Assembly: GCA_958295975.1 (NCBI GenBank)
Contig: OY282446.1
Span: forward strand, 1,341,289-1,405,288
From: Tepidiformaceae bacterium
Lineage (GTDB): Bacteria; Chloroflexota; Dehalococcoidia; Tepidiformales; Tepidiformaceae
Direction: 5' to 3'
Length of the DNA: 64,000 nucleotides
The position numbers and the translations under genes are program-made. Below are positions 47,768 through 56,710 of the stretch, one piece after another; position 1 is the first letter of the stretch, and every line of letters starts with the position of its first letter. The notes under the pieces are model-generated. The model made no database searches. It was given only the letters and a program-made list of their open reading frames with translations, and was not told where the DNA came from.

Positions 47768-48384
47768 TGCGCAGGTTCGAAACCGTCCGCGGCGGCGCGC
47801 TCCCCCTCAACCGCGCCGACGTCGATACCGACCAGATCATCCCCGCCAAGTACCTCAAGCGCATCGAGCGCAGCGGCTTCGGCGAGTTCCTCTTCGACGA
47901 CTGGCGCAAGGACCCCGAATTCGTCCTCAACGATCCCGCCTTCGCGGGCGCGCCCGTGCTCCTCGCGGGCGCGAACTTCGGCTGCGGCTCCTCCCGCGAG
48001 CACGCCCCCTGGGCGCTGGAGGACCACGGCTTCCGCGCCCTCATCGCCCCCTCCTTCGCCGACATCTTCCGCAACAACTGCGCCAAGATCGGCCTCCTCA
48101 CCGTCACCCTCGCGCAGGCCGACGTCGAGTTCCTCATGGCCCGCGCGGAGGAGCTGCCCGACGCCGCCATCGTGGTGGACCTCGAAACGCAGACGGTGGC
48201 CACCGCCGACGGCGCCTTCCGGCGCTCCTTCGAGATCGACCCCGCCGTGCGCCGCAACCTGCTGGAGGGGCTCGACGCCATCGGCCTCACGCTCGAGCGC
48301 GAGGACGACATCGCCGCCTTCGAGGAGCGGCGCGCCGACGACCACTACCCCTCCACCGTCCCCGCCGCGGAGGAGTCCGCGTGA
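47767..48384 (+). CDS. leuD: 3-isopropylmalate dehydratase small subunit
   Basis: A 205-residue protein starting on the last base of the leuC stop (TGATG). It has DVDTDQIIPAKYLK and GANFGCGSSREHAPWAL, the swivelling domain signature. It completes the LeuCD enzyme. Its stop overlaps the GTG of the CC-rich micropeptide. Confidence 0.96.
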   Translation: MRRFETVRGGALPLNRADVDTDQIIPAKYLKRIERSGFGEFLFDDWRKDPEFVLNDPAFAGAPVLLAGANFGCGSSREHAPWALEDHGFRALIAPSFADIFRNNCAKIGLLTVTLAQADVEFLMARAEELPDAAIVVDLETQTVATADGAFRRSFEIDPAVRRNLLEGLDAIGLTLEREDDIAAFEERRADDHYPSTVPAAEESA

Positions 48385-48545
48385 GCGGCGGCGCGCCCCG
48401 CCCCGACCTCGCCGCCGCGCGCGCCAACTGGCGGCGTTCGCCCCTGCCCTTCGGCCCCCGCCTGCGCCTCGCCCTGCGCAACAACTGGCGCAAGCTGCGC
48501 GCGCGCGCCGGTTGCTGCGGGGACTACGGCCAGCCCGGCTGCTGA
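48381..48545 (+). CDS. Cys-rich 54-residue micropeptide, unknown function
   Basis: A 54-residue protein, below usual gene-finder limits, starting at GTG in a GTGA overlap with leuD. The basic middle part contains LRNNWRKLRARAG, followed by CCGDYGQPGCC and the stop. The two cysteine pairs around a GxYGxPG turn suggest a metal site or disulfide knuckle. The strict overlap and regular codon use support a real gene. I recognise the general CCGxxGxPGC style from small hypothetical bacterial proteins but cannot assign a function. Confidence 0.65.
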   Translation: MSGGAPRPDLAAARANWRRSPLPFGPRLRLALRNNWRKLRARAGCCGDYGQPGC

Positions 48546-48564
48546 GCGGCCCCCCCGCCGTCCG

Positions 48565-49317
48565 GTGCGGACGGATCCGGTGACGCGGCCCCCTGAGCCC
48601 CCCGCCTCCGCCCTGCCCTTCGTCGCCGTCGGCGGGGGCGAACGCCCGCCCCTGCCCCTGCCCCCCTGCCGCTACGTCTTCCCCGATCCGCGCGAGGCCC
48701 CGGCCGGGGGCCTCGTCGCGCGCGGCGGCGACCTCGCCCCCGAGACGATCGTGGCGGCGGCGCGCGCCGGGCTCTTCGCCTGGCCCCACGGCGGCGTGGA
48801 CGCGCTCTGGTGGTCCCCCGACCCGCGCGCCATCCTGCGGCCCGAACGCCTGCACGTCCCCCGCCGCCTCGCGCGGCGCGTGCGCCAGGGCCGCTTCCGC
48901 GTCTCCCTCGACGCCGACTTCGCGCGCGTCATCGCGGGCTGCGCCGCCCGCCCCGGGGGCACCTGGATCACGCCCGCGCTGCTGCGCGCCTGGCTGCGCC
49001 TGCACGCCCTCGGCCGGGCCCACAGCTTCGAGGTGCGCGACGAGGGCGGCGCGCTCGTCGGCGGCCTCTACGGCCTGCGCGCGGGCGGCCTCTTCCAGGC
49101 CGAGTCCATGTTCCACCGCGCCGCCGACGCCTCCAAGGTGGCCCTGCTCGCCCTCTGCCGCCACGCCCTCGCCAGCGGCGTCTCCCTCATCGACGCGCAG
49201 CTGCCCGCGCCCCACCTCGCCGCCCTCGGCGCGGAGACCGTCTCGCGCGACCGCTACCTCCGCCTGCTGGCCGCCGCCCTCGCCGCGGATCGCCCCGCGT
49301 TCGCGCCGAACCGCTAG
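48565..49317 (+). CDS. aat: Leucyl/phenylalanyl-tRNA-protein transferase
   Basis: A 250-residue protein. Family motifs: FPDPREAPAGGLVARGGDLAPETI, LWWSPDPRAIL, HVPRRLARRVR, GTWITPAL, AHSFEVRDE, VGGLYGL, ESMFHRAADASKVAL and HLAALGAETVSRD. It adds Leu or Phe to N-terminal Arg/Lys of proteins for ClpS-ClpAP degradation. The start is uncertain (GTG 48565 or GTG 48580). It sits within the leucine gene cluster; its TAG stop is the first half of the leuB -10 box. Confidence 0.93.
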   Translation: MRTDPVTRPPEPPASALPFVAVGGGERPPLPLPPCRYVFPDPREAPAGGLVARGGDLAPETIVAAARAGLFAWPHGGVDALWWSPDPRAILRPERLHVPRRLARRVRQGRFRVSLDADFARVIAGCAARPGGTWITPALLRAWLRLHALGRAHSFEVRDEGGALVGGLYGLRAGGLFQAESMFHRAADASKVALLALCRHALASGVSLIDAQLPAPHLAALGAETVSRDRYLRLLAAALAADRPAFAPNR

Positions 49318-49320
49318 ACT
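49315..49320 (+). promoter_or_regulatory. -10-like TAGACT overlapping the aat stop codon
   Basis: TAGACT begins with the aat stop and ends 6 nt before the leuB ATG, with no ribosome-binding site; leaderless candidate. Confidence 0.5.
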
Positions 49321-49326
49321 GCGCCC

Positions 49327-50421
49327 ATGACCGCCTTCCCCATCCTCCTCGCCCCCGGCGACGGCATCGGCCCCGAAGTGCTCGAAGAGGCGCTCAAGGC
49401 GCTGGCCGCCGTCGAACGCCGCTTCGGCCACGAGTTCCAGTACGAGCGCGCCGTCGTCGGCGGCGCCGCCATCGACCGCCACGGCACCGCCCTGCGCGAC
49501 GAAACGATCGAGGCCGCTCGCCGCTCGCGCGCCCTCCTCTTCGGCGCCGTGGGCGGCCCCAAATGGGACGACCCCGGCGCCGCCGTGCGCCCCGAACAGG
49601 CCATCCTCGGCCTGCGCAAGGGGCTGGGCCTCTACGCCAACCTGCGCCCCGTGCGCGTCAACCCCCTCCTCATCGAGGACGCCGCCATCAAGCCCGAGGT
49701 CCTGCGCGGCGTCGACATGATCGTCGTGCGCGAACTCACCGGCGGCGTCTACTTCGGCAAGCCCCGCAAGCGCTGGACCAACAGCCGCGGACGCCAGGCC
49801 GTCGACACCGTGCGCTACAGCGAGCGCGAGATCGCGCGCATCCTGCGCACCGGCTTCGAGCTCGCCCGCGGCCGCCGCCGCAAGCTCACCAGCGTGGACA
49901 AGGCCAACGTCCTCGACACCAGCCGCCTCTGGCGCGAGATCGCCGTCGAACTCGCGCGCGAATACCCCGACGTCGCGCTCGACCACCTGCTCGTGGACGC
50001 CTGCGCCATGCACCTCGTCACCCATCCCGCCGACTTCGACGTCATCGTCACCGAGAACATGTTCGGCGACATCCTTACCGACGAGGCCTCCGTCCTCGCC
50101 GGGTCCATGGGCATGTTGCCCTCCGCCAGCCTCGGCGCGCGGGGGCGCGGCGGCGCGGGCATGGGCATGTACGAACCCATCCACGGCACCGCCCCCGACA
50201 TCGCCGGGCAGGGCAGGGCCAACCCCATCGCCATGATCCTCAGCGTCGCCCTCATGCTGCGCCACTCCCTCGCCCTCGAGGCCGAGGCTGCCGCCGTCGA
50301 GGCCGCCGTGGACGCCGTGCTCGCCGACGGCTACCGCACCGCCGACATCGAGGCCGAGGGCGCCGCCGTCGTCGATACCGCGCGCATGGGCACGCTCGTC
50401 GCTGAACGCCTGTCCGCGTGA
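49327..50421 (+). CDS. leuB: 3-isopropylmalate dehydrogenase
   Basis: A 364-residue protein of standard length. It has [22 protein letters not shown], the arginine-rich [31 protein letters not shown] and the NAD-binding [17 protein letters not shown]. It oxidises and decarboxylates 3-isopropylmalate to 2-oxoisocaproate. Separated from leuCD by the micropeptide and aat; a leaderless-type promoter in front suggests partly independent expression. Confidence 0.97.
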   Translation: MTAFPILLAPGDGIGPEVLEEALKALAAVERRFGHEFQYERAVVGGAAIDRHGTALRDETIEAARRSRALLFGAVGGPKWDDPGAAVRPEQAILGLRKGLGLYANLRPVRVNPLLIEDAAIKPEVLRGVDMIVVRELTGGVYFGKPRKRWTNSRGRQAVDTVRYSEREIARILRTGFELARGRRRKLTSVDKANVLDTSRLWREIAVELAREYPDVALDHLLVDACAMHLVTHPADFDVIVTENMFGDILTDEASVLAGSMGMLPSASLGARGRGGAGMGMYEPIHGTAPDIAGQGRANPIAMILSVALMLRHSLALEAEAAAVEAAVDAVLADGYRTADIEAEGAAVVDTARMGTLVAERLSA

Positions 50422-50453
50422 GCGTGCCGCCCCACGCGCGTCCGCGAGATTGG

Positions 50454-50459
50454 TAGGAT
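50454..50459 (+). promoter_or_regulatory. -10-like TAGGAT of the citrate synthase gene
   Basis: TAGGAT lies 57 nt before the ATG at 50517, leaving an ordinary leader with a GCGAGG-type ribosome-binding region. Confidence 0.35.
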
Positions 50460-50516
50460 GGACCCCACACACCAACCCGTCGGGCGTCCCGCGCCCGCGT
50501 GAGAGCGAGGCTCCTC

Positions 50517-51680
50517 ATGACCGGCCCCGAAATCCAGCGCGGCCTTGAAGGCGTCAACGTGGCCGCCACCAAACTCTGCAGCATCGACGGCAGGGCGGGC
50601 GAACTCATCTACGCCGGCTACGACATCTATGACCTCGCCGCCAACGCCACCTTCGAGGAGACCGCCTTCCTGCTCTGGAACCTGCGCCTCCCGAACGCCC
50701 GCGAACTCGCCGACCTCAAGGCCCTGCTCATCGCCGAACGGCCCCTCTCCGACCTGAACGGCGCCCTCATCCCCGAGCTGGCCGGCCACGCCCGCCCCAT
50801 GCGTTCCCTTGAGATCTGCATCACCGCGCTCGGCGCGCTCGACCCCTATTCGAACGACTTCTCCCCCGCCCAGCTGCGCTGGACGGCGGCGCGGCTGACG
50901 GCGCGCATGCCCACCGTCGTCTCCGCCTTCCACCGCCAGCGCCAGGGCCTCGACATCCTGCCTCCGCGCGACGACCTCGGCCACGCCGCCAACTTCCTCT
51001 GGATGCTGCGCGGCGAGGAGCCCGGCGAGCTGGAGGCGCACGTCTTCGACGTGGCCATGACGCTCCACGCCGAGCACGAGATGAACGCATCCACCTTCTC
51101 CGCCCTCGTCACCGCCTCCACCATGAGCGACATGTACTCGGCCATCGCCTCCGCCATCGGCACGCTCAAGGGCCCCCTCCACGGCGGCGCCAACGACCGC
51201 GTCTTCCAGATGCTCGACGAGATCGGCGAGCCCGCCAACGTCGAGCCCCACATCGAGGCCATGCTCGCCCGCGGCGAGCGCGTCATGGGCATCGGCCACC
51301 GCGTCTACAAGACCACCGACCCGCGCGCCATCATCCTCGAACAGCTCGGCGAACGGCTCGCCGAAATCTCCCCCGACCGCCACTACTTCGACCTCTCCCG
51401 CCAGGTGCGCGACTATCTCGCCGAGCGCCTCGCGGGCCGCCCCCTCTACCCCAACGTCGACTTCTTCAGCGCCTCCGTCTACCGCATGCTGGGCATCCCC
51501 AACGACCTCTACACCCCCATCTTCGCCGTCGCCCGCATCGCCGGCTGGAGCGCCCACCTGCTGGAGCAGTACGCCGACAACCGCCTCATCCGCCCGAACG
51601 CCGTCTACGCCGGGGAGAAGTCGCGCGCCTACGAGCCCATCGAGGCCCGCGGCCAGGGGGAGGCCTCTACCCCTCGCTGA
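50517..51680 (+). CDS. gltA: Citrate synthase
   Basis: A 387-residue protein; the ATG at 50517 gives MTGPEIQRGLEGVNVAATKLCSIDG, a usual start for the short, dimeric type II-like citrate/2-methylcitrate synthases. LHAEHEMNASTF, GPLHGGANDRV, MGIGHRVYKTTDPR and NVDFFSASVY include the catalytic His, His and Asp. It condenses oxaloacetate with acetyl-CoA. A 2-methylcitrate synthase role is not excluded. Its 3' end overlaps the flavin-reductase gene tail to tail by 14 bp. Confidence 0.93.
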   Translation: MTGPEIQRGLEGVNVAATKLCSIDGRAGELIYAGYDIYDLAANATFEETAFLLWNLRLPNARELADLKALLIAERPLSDLNGALIPELAGHARPMRSLEICITALGALDPYSNDFSPAQLRWTAARLTARMPTVVSAFHRQRQGLDILPPRDDLGHAANFLWMLRGEEPGELEAHVFDVAMTLHAEHEMNASTFSALVTASTMSDMYSAIASAIGTLKGPLHGGANDRVFQMLDEIGEPANVEPHIEAMLARGERVMGIGHRVYKTTDPRAIILEQLGERLAEISPDRHYFDLSRQVRDYLAERLAGRPLYPNVDFFSASVYRMLGIPNDLYTPIFAVARIAGWSAHLLEQYADNRLIRPNAVYAGEKSRAYEPIEARGQGEASTPR

Positions 51681-52353
51681 GCTCCGCGAGGCCCTCGTCG
51701 CCCTCGCGTTCGCGCAGGTCGGCTGCGCGCGCCTCGCCTTCCTCCCGTTCCTCGCGCTCGGCGGCGCTCTCGCCCAGGAGCCCGCCCTGCGCGTCCACCG
51801 CGAACGCCGCCTCGCGCGCGTCCAGCGCCTGCGCGTACCAGCTTCCCCCCAGGAACGTGAGCGGGCTGAAGACGCGCTCCTCCAGCAGCCAGCGCTCCGC
51901 GTAGGCCTCCTCCAGCGCCTGCACGCTCACCACCTCGCCCGCGAACAGCACGTGGTCGCCCGTGGGGATCACGTCGCGCAGGCCGCACTCGATCCACGCC
52001 AGGCAGCCGTCGAGCAGGGGCGCGTCCACGCGCAGCGCCGCGAACGTCTCCAGCCTGCTCCCCTCGATCTTGTTCTCATCCGCGCCGGTGCGGCTGCCGA
52101 AGAAGGCCGTCTCGCGCAGCAGCTCCGGCCCCGGAATGTTGAGCGCGAACTCCTCGCTGAAGCGGATCATGTCCGCCGTGTGCCGCCCCGGATGCAACAC
52201 CACGCCCACCATCGGCGGCCCCATCGACAGCGGCGCCGTCCACGCCGCGGGCGCGGCGTTGGCTTCCCCCCGCCAGCTCGTCGTGACGATGCTCACCGGC
52301 CCCGGATTCAGCAGCCTGCGGGCGTCGGCGGGATCGTAAAGGCGGCGCGGCAC
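51667..52353 (-). CDS. Flavin reductase-like FMN-binding split-barrel protein
   Basis: About 228 residues from the GTG at 52353 with a GGGAAGC site before it; the longer frame is less likely. LLNPGPVSIVTTSWRGEANAAPAAWTAPLSMGPPMVGVVLHPGRHTADMI is typical of the flavin-reductase (DIM6/NTAB) family, with NIPGPELL and GDHVLFAGEVV later. The C-terminal ~45 residues are an Arg/Glu-rich charged tail that is not part of the fold. The natural substrate is unknown. Confidence 0.82.
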   Translation of the reverse strand: MPRRLYDPADARRLLNPGPVSIVTTSWRGEANAAPAAWTAPLSMGPPMVGVVLHPGRHTADMIRFSEEFALNIPGPELLRETAFFGSRTGADENKIEGSRLETFAALRVDAPLLDGCLAWIECGLRDVIPTGDHVLFAGEVVSVQALEEAYAERWLLEERVFSPLTFLGGSWYAQALDAREAAFAVDAQGGLLGESAAEREEREEGEARAADLREREGDEGLAELSEG

Positions 52354-52456
52354 GCTTCCCTCCCGCGCCCGCCAGGCGTCGCGGCGCGGACGGGACGGCG
52401 GGGGGAAGGTACGAACCGCCGCCGCCCCTGTCAATTTCGCGCCCGCGCCACCCGCC

Positions 52457-52462
52457 TATACT
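52457..52462 (+). promoter_or_regulatory. -10-like TATACT before tsaE
   Basis: TATACT is 6 nt before the tsaE ATG without a ribosome-binding site; the closest match to a classical -10 box in the leaderless set. Confidence 0.5.
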
Positions 52463-52468
52463 GGACGC

Positions 52469-52939
52469 ATGACCGTCGCGGACGAGGCGACCGTCGCCAG
52501 CGATGGCGAAGAGGCCACGCGCGCCCTCGGCGAGCGGCTCGGCGCGCTCCTGCGCGCGGGCGACGTCGTGCTCCTGCGCGGCGAGCTGGGCAGCGGCAAG
52601 ACGCGCCTCGCGCAGGGCATCGGGCGCGGCCTCGGCTGCCCCGGCCCCATCGCCAGCCCCACCTTCGTGCTCGTCAACGAACACCGCGGGCGCGAGCGCC
52701 TCTACCACGCCGACCTCTACCGCATCGCCGAAGCCGCCGAGCTGGACGAACTGGGCCTGCGCGAAGAGGCCGAGCGGGGCGTGCTCGTGGTGGAATGGCC
52801 CGAACGCGCCGCTGGCCTGCTGCCCGCCGCCACGCTCACCGTCGAGCTCGCGCCCGTGGACGAATGCGGTCGCCTGCTGCGGCTGCGCGCCGGGGACGGG
52901 CGCGGGCGCGGGATCATCGCCGCGCTGGGGCTGGCGTGA
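52469..52939 (+). CDS. tsaE: tRNA threonylcarbamoyladenosine ATPase TsaE
   Basis: A 156-residue P-loop ATPase with Walker A GELGSGKT (38-45), an ASPTFVLVNEH motif (switch/ strand with Thr-Phe) and HADLYRI. TsaE works with TsaB and TsaD to place t6A on tRNA. Its TGA overlaps the tsaB GTG. Confidence 0.94.
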   Translation: MTVADEATVASDGEEATRALGERLGALLRAGDVVLLRGELGSGKTRLAQGIGRGLGCPGPIASPTFVLVNEHRGRERLYHADLYRIAEAAELDELGLREEAERGVLVVEWPERAAGLLPAATLTVELAPVDECGRLLRLRAGDGRGRGIIAALGLA

Positions 52940-53565
52940 GCGCCGTCCTCGCCATCGACACGGCCTCGCCCCGCTTCGCCCTGGCGCTGGCCCGCGAGGA
53001 TGTGGCCGAGCCGTTCGCCGCGGTCGCCGCCGAGCCGTTCGGCCACGCCGCCCTGCTCGCGGCCATCGGCGAACGCCTGCGCGGCGCCCCCCTCGAGGCG
53101 GTCGTGGCCGTGTGCGGGCCGGGCGCCTATTCGGGATTGCGCGCGGGCCTCGCCGCCGCCCAGGGCCTCGCCCTCGCGCGGGGCTGCGCGCTCGCGGGCC
53201 TTTCCACGCTGGAGGCCGTGGCCGCCGCCCATCCCTCCCCCGCGCTCACCGCCATCCATCCCGCCGGACGGGGGCAGTTCGCCGTCCAGCGCTTCCGCGG
53301 TCCCAATCCCGACGGCCCCATGCGCCTCGCCGCCCCCGACGAGCTGGCGGACGAAGCGCCGCTGGCGGGCGAGGGCGCGGGCGAGCTGGGCGGCGTCGAG
53401 GTCGCCCCGCTGGAGCGCGCGCGCGCCGCCCTCGCCCGCTACCGCGCGGGGGCGCTCGCGCCCGTGGCGGGCCTGACCGCGATCTACGCGCGCGAACCCG
53501 CCGTCACGCCGCCGCGCCGTCCCTTCGGTCCCGCTGGCGCGCAGCGTTCCGCGCCAGCACGATAG
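52936..53565 (+). CDS. tsaB: tRNA threonylcarbamoyladenosine complex subunit TsaB
   Basis: A 209-residue protein of the ASKHA fold: VLAIDTASPRFALAL at the N-terminus and GPGAYSGLRAGLAAAQGLAL in the middle are the TsaB signature. It dimerises with TsaD for t6A synthesis. No rimI or tsaD follows; ndk is next, 4 bp after the stop. Confidence 0.93.
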   Translation: MSAVLAIDTASPRFALALAREDVAEPFAAVAAEPFGHAALLAAIGERLRGAPLEAVVAVCGPGAYSGLRAGLAAAQGLALARGCALAGLSTLEAVAAAHPSPALTAIHPAGRGQFAVQRFRGPNPDGPMRLAAPDELADEAPLAGEGAGELGGVEVAPLERARAALARYRAGALAPVAGLTAIYAREPAVTPPRRPFGPAGAQRSAPAR

Positions 53566-53569
53566 GGGC

Positions 53570-54031
53570 ATGACCGCCGAACGCACCCTCGTCCTCGTCA
53601 AGCCCGATGCCATGCAGCGCGGCCTCGCCGGAACCATCCTGCAGCGGCTCGAAGGCCGCGGCCTGCGCCTCGTCGGCCTCAAGCTGACGCGCATCGACGA
53701 GCCCCTCGCGCGCCGCCACTACGCCGAGCACGAGGGCAAGCCCTTCTTCGCCGACCTCGTCGCCTACATCACCAGCAGCCCCGTCGTGGCCGCCGTCTTC
53801 GAGGGCGCGGACGCCGTCGCCGCCGTGCGCGCGAGCGTGGGGGCCACCAACCCGGCGAAGGCGGCGGCGGGCACCATCCGCGGCGATTTCGGGCTGGAAA
53901 CGGGCCGCAACCTCGTGCACGCCAGCGACGGCCCCGAAAGCGGCGAGCGCGAGACCGCCCTCTTCTTCGCCCCCGCCGAGCTCATCGCCTGGACCCGCGA
54001 CGCCGACCGCTGGATCTCGGAGAACCCCTGA
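53570..54031 (+). CDS. ndk: Nucleoside diphosphate kinase
   Basis: A 153-residue protein of usual size. LVLVKPDAMQRGLAG, GTIRGDFG and the catalytic phospho-His H117 in NLVHASDGPESGERE are diagnostic. It balances nucleoside triphosphate pools. It appears co-transcribed with tsaE-tsaB. Confidence 0.95.
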   Translation: MTAERTLVLVKPDAMQRGLAGTILQRLEGRGLRLVGLKLTRIDEPLARRHYAEHEGKPFFADLVAYITSSPVVAAVFEGADAVAAVRASVGATNPAKAAAGTIRGDFGLETGRNLVHASDGPESGERETALFFAPAELIAWTRDADRWISENP

Positions 54032-54056
54032 CGCGGGCGCGCAGGGGGACGGCCTG

Positions 54057-54062
54057 TATGCT
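54057..54062 (+). promoter_or_regulatory. -10-like TATGCT before the cyclophilin gene
   Basis: TATGCT lies 27 nt before the GTG at 54090, with a GGAG ribosome-binding site in between, an ordinary leader. Confidence 0.35.
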
Positions 54063-54089
54063 GGGGCCATCCCCGCCATCGGAGCACCC

Positions 54090-54599
54090 GTGAAGCAGTA
54101 CCAGGCGCCCCCCGCCCTCGCCATCGACGCCGCGCGGCGCTACACCGCCACCATCGAGACCTCCGCCGGGTCCATGGTCGCCGACCTGTTCGCCGACGAG
54201 GCCCCCGCCACGGTCAACAACTTCGTCTTCCTCGCCCGCGAGGGCTTCTACGACGGCGTCATCTTCCACCGCGTGATCAGCGGCTTCATGATCCAGGGCG
54301 GCGACCCCACGGGCACGGGCCGCGGCGGCCCCGGCTACCGCTTCGACGACGAACCCGTGACGCGCCCCTACGCGCGCGGCACGCTGGCCATGGCCAACGC
54401 CGGGCCCAACACCAACGGCAGCCAGTTCTTCGTCATGCACGCCGATTACCCGCTGCCGCCCAGCTACACCATCTTCGGCAAGCTGAGCGACGGCGAGGAG
54501 GTGGTGGACGCCATCGCCGCCGCCGAAACCGGCCCCAACGACCGCCCCGCCGAACCCGTCGCCATCACCGCCGTGGTCATCGCCGAGTCCGCGGACTGA
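54090..54599 (+). CDS. Cyclophilin-type peptidyl-prolyl cis-trans isomerase
   Basis: A 169-residue cyclophilin: VIFHRVISGFMIQGGDPTGTGRGGPGY with the catalytic Arg, NGSQFFVMHADYPLPPSYTIFGKL, and no signal peptide, so cytoplasmic. It speeds proline isomerisation in protein folding. Starts at GTG with GGAG upstream; its 3' end overlaps the MFS gene by 23 bp tail to tail. Confidence 0.94.
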   Translation: MKQYQAPPALAIDAARRYTATIETSAGSMVADLFADEAPATVNNFVFLAREGFYDGVIFHRVISGFMIQGGDPTGTGRGGPGYRFDDEPVTRPYARGTLAMANAGPNTNGSQFFVMHADYPLPPSYTIFGKLSDGEEVVDAIAAAETGPNDRPAEPVAITAVVIAESAD

Positions 54600-55794
54600 C
54601 GCCGTCCTCCGCCGGGGGCGCGTGGCCGTGGACGCGCCCGTAGACGAGCGTGAGCAGGGCCGTGCCCGCCGCCAGCGCCGCCGTCGCGCGGAACGCCGCG
54701 GGCGCGTCCACCGCCTCCGTCACGAAGCCCCCGATGGCCGGGCCGATGGCCAGCCCCAGCCCGCTCAGCGCCACCGACCAGCCGATCAGCGCCCCCCGGT
54801 GCGCCGCGGGCGCGAGGTCCATGACGGAGGCGTTGAGCGCGGGCACCTGCAGCACCTGCCCGCCGAAGATCACCGCCGCCGCCGCCATCGCCAGCGGGAT
54901 GCTGGACGTGCCCGCGACCGTCAGCGCGCCCGCCACGATCAGCGCCTGCGCCAGCAGCAGCGGGCGCGTCCGCCCGATGCGGTCCGAGAGGTGCCCGGCG
55001 GGCACGTAGAGCGCCCCGCCCACCGCCACCGCCGGCAGCAGCAGGATCGTGAGCCGCGCGAAGGAAACGCCCAGCACGTCGTCGCCGTAGGGCCGGATGG
55101 CGGGCACGAGCGAACTCACGCCCACCGTGGCCGCGAGGATGAGCGCGCTCAGGAAGAACAGCCGCGCGGAGAGCGCCCCCCGCAGCGGCGCGTGCCGCGA
55201 CGGCGCGTCCTCCCGCTCCCCGCGCGCGACGTCGCGCACCCACGCCCGCGTCGTCAGCAGCGCCGCCGCCACCGCCGCCACGGCCAGCCCGAAGAGCGCG
55301 TCCGGCGACGTTCGCACCAGCAGGGCCCCGATCAGCGCGCCCAGCCCGAAGCCGAACAGCTGCCCCACGTTGAGGAAGCCGACCACCTTGCCCCGCTCCG
55401 CGGGCGCGTAGCGGTCCGCGCCGAGGGCGTAGGTGGCGGGCCAGATGAAGGCCGTGGACACGCCCAGCAGGGCGGCGAAGGCCAGATAGGCGCGCTCCTC
55501 GCGCACGGCGGCCATGAGCGCCAGCGCCGGGATCATGAGCGCGAAGCCGATCAGCAGCGCCCGCCTGCGCGGAATGCGGTCGCTGATCGCCCCCGCGGGC
55601 GTCTCCGCGAGGAAGCGCGCCCCCCCGTAGAGGGCCAGCAGGTAGCCGCCGAAGGCGTCGCCCGCGCCGAGGCCGTTCGGCGCGAACTCCTGGAAGACGG
55701 CGAACAGCACGACCCCCAGCGCCACCTGCGCGCAGAAGACGCTCAGCCCCAGCGCGTGGGGCGCTCCCCGCACCCATGCCAGCCACGAACGCAT
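54577..55794 (-). CDS. Major facilitator superfamily transporter
   Basis: A 405-residue protein with about 12 membrane helices. The A-motif-like GGARFLAETPAGAISDRIPRRRALL after helix 2 and the later PAGHLSDRIGRTRPLL loop mark two MFS halves. Substrate unknown; drug or sugar export is typical for such MFS_1 members. A TAGCAT box is 6 nt before the ATG, leaderless in style, divergent from the SirB1-like gene. Confidence 0.88.
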   Translation of the reverse strand: MRSWLAWVRGAPHALGLSVFCAQVALGVVLFAVFQEFAPNGLGAGDAFGGYLLALYGGARFLAETPAGAISDRIPRRRALLIGFALMIPALALMAAVREERAYLAFAALLGVSTAFIWPATYALGADRYAPAERGKVVGFLNVGQLFGFGLGALIGALLVRTSPDALFGLAVAAVAAALLTTRAWVRDVARGEREDAPSRHAPLRGALSARLFFLSALILAATVGVSSLVPAIRPYGDDVLGVSFARLTILLLPAVAVGGALYVPAGHLSDRIGRTRPLLLAQALIVAGALTVAGTSSIPLAMAAAAVIFGGQVLQVPALNASVMDLAPAAHRGALIGWSVALSGLGLAIGPAIGGFVTEAVDAPAAFRATAALAAGTALLTLVYGRVHGHAPPAEDGVSPRTRR

Positions 55795-55800
55795 CGGTGA

Positions 55801-55806
55801 ATGCTA
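55801..55806 (-). promoter_or_regulatory. -10-like TAGCAT before the MFS gene
   Basis: Minus-strand TAGCAT is exactly 6 nt from the MFS ATG at 55794. Confidence 0.5.
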
Positions 55807-55861
55807 GCCGCGCGCCCGTCCCGCGCCATCCCGCCCGCTGGCCCCGCCCGCCGCGCGTGGC

Positions 55862-55867
55862 TACGCT
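55862..55867 (+). promoter_or_regulatory. -10-like TACGCT before the SirB1-like gene
   Basis: TACGCT is 6 nt before the ATG at 55874. It would start the long overlapping run to herA. Confidence 0.45.
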
Positions 55868-55873
55868 GGCGGA

Positions 55874-56710
55874 ATGCCGCCGGAGACGCCCGCTCAGGCA
55901 TTCGCGCTCGCCATCGCCGGGCGCGACCACGAGGTCGACCTCTTCGGCGGGGCCGTCGCCATCGCCCGCCTGGGCCGCGACGGCGTCGACGCCCACGCCC
56001 TCGCGCGCGAGCTCGACCTCATGGCCGAGGCCGTGCTCGCGCGCGCCGGGGAGGGCGCGGGGCCGGAGGCGCTGGCCGACGCCATGGCCGCCGAGCTGTT
56101 CGTCGCCCGCGGCTTCCGCGGCAACCGCGAGCGCTACGGCGACCCCGCCAACAGCTACCTCGACCGCGTCGTCGAGCGCCGCCTCGGCATCCCCATCACC
56201 CTCTCCCTCGTCTACCTCGAAATCGCCGGGCGCGTCGGGCTCGAATGCGACGGCGTCGGCTTTCCCGGCCACTTCCTCGTGCGCTGCGGGGGCGCCGGCG
56301 GCTTCTTCGTCGATCCCTTCAACGCGGGCGAGCGCCCCACGCGCGAGGGCCTGCTGGAGCGCCTGCGCGACTCCCCGGGCGCGACCGCCAGCCCCGACGC
56401 CCTCCTCGCCGCCGTCACGCGCCGCCAGATCCTGCAGCGCATGCTGGTCAACCTCTGCATCGCCTACCGCGGCGAGGATGACGCCGCGCGCTGGATCGCC
56501 GCCCTCGGCCTGCGCCTGCGCCTCGAATCCTGGAACGCCGCCCTCCATCTGGAGCGTGGCCTGCTCCATCACCGGCGCGGCGCGGACGCGCTTGCCCTGT
56601 CCGATCTCGAACGGTATGTTGAAAGCGGCGGCGCGACGCCCGATCCGCGGGTGTCGCGCATCCTCGACGAACTCCGCGCGCGGCGCGGGCGGGAAAGGGA
56701 GTCGCGGTGA
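55874..56710 (+). CDS. SirB1-like transglutaminase-fold protein
   Basis: A 278-residue protein. RGNRERYGDPANSYLDRVVERRLGIPITLSLVYLEIAGRVGLECDGVGFPGHFLV is the Transglut_core2 (SirB1) pattern. The catalytic Cys of true transglutaminases is not in the expected position; the nearby His in PGHFLV and Asp in FVDPFN remain. A short TPR-like helical tail follows. Function unknown. First gene in an overlapping run with crp, gdpd and hemW. Confidence 0.82.
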   Translation: MPPETPAQAFALAIAGRDHEVDLFGGAVAIARLGRDGVDAHALARELDLMAEAVLARAGEGAGPEALADAMAAELFVARGFRGNRERYGDPANSYLDRVVERRLGIPITLSLVYLEIAGRVGLECDGVGFPGHFLVRCGGAGGFFVDPFNAGERPTREGLLERLRDSPGATASPDALLAAVTRRQILQRMLVNLCIAYRGEDDAARWIAALGLRLRLESWNAALHLERGLLHHRRGADALALSDLERYVESGGATPDPRVSRILDELRARRGRERESR

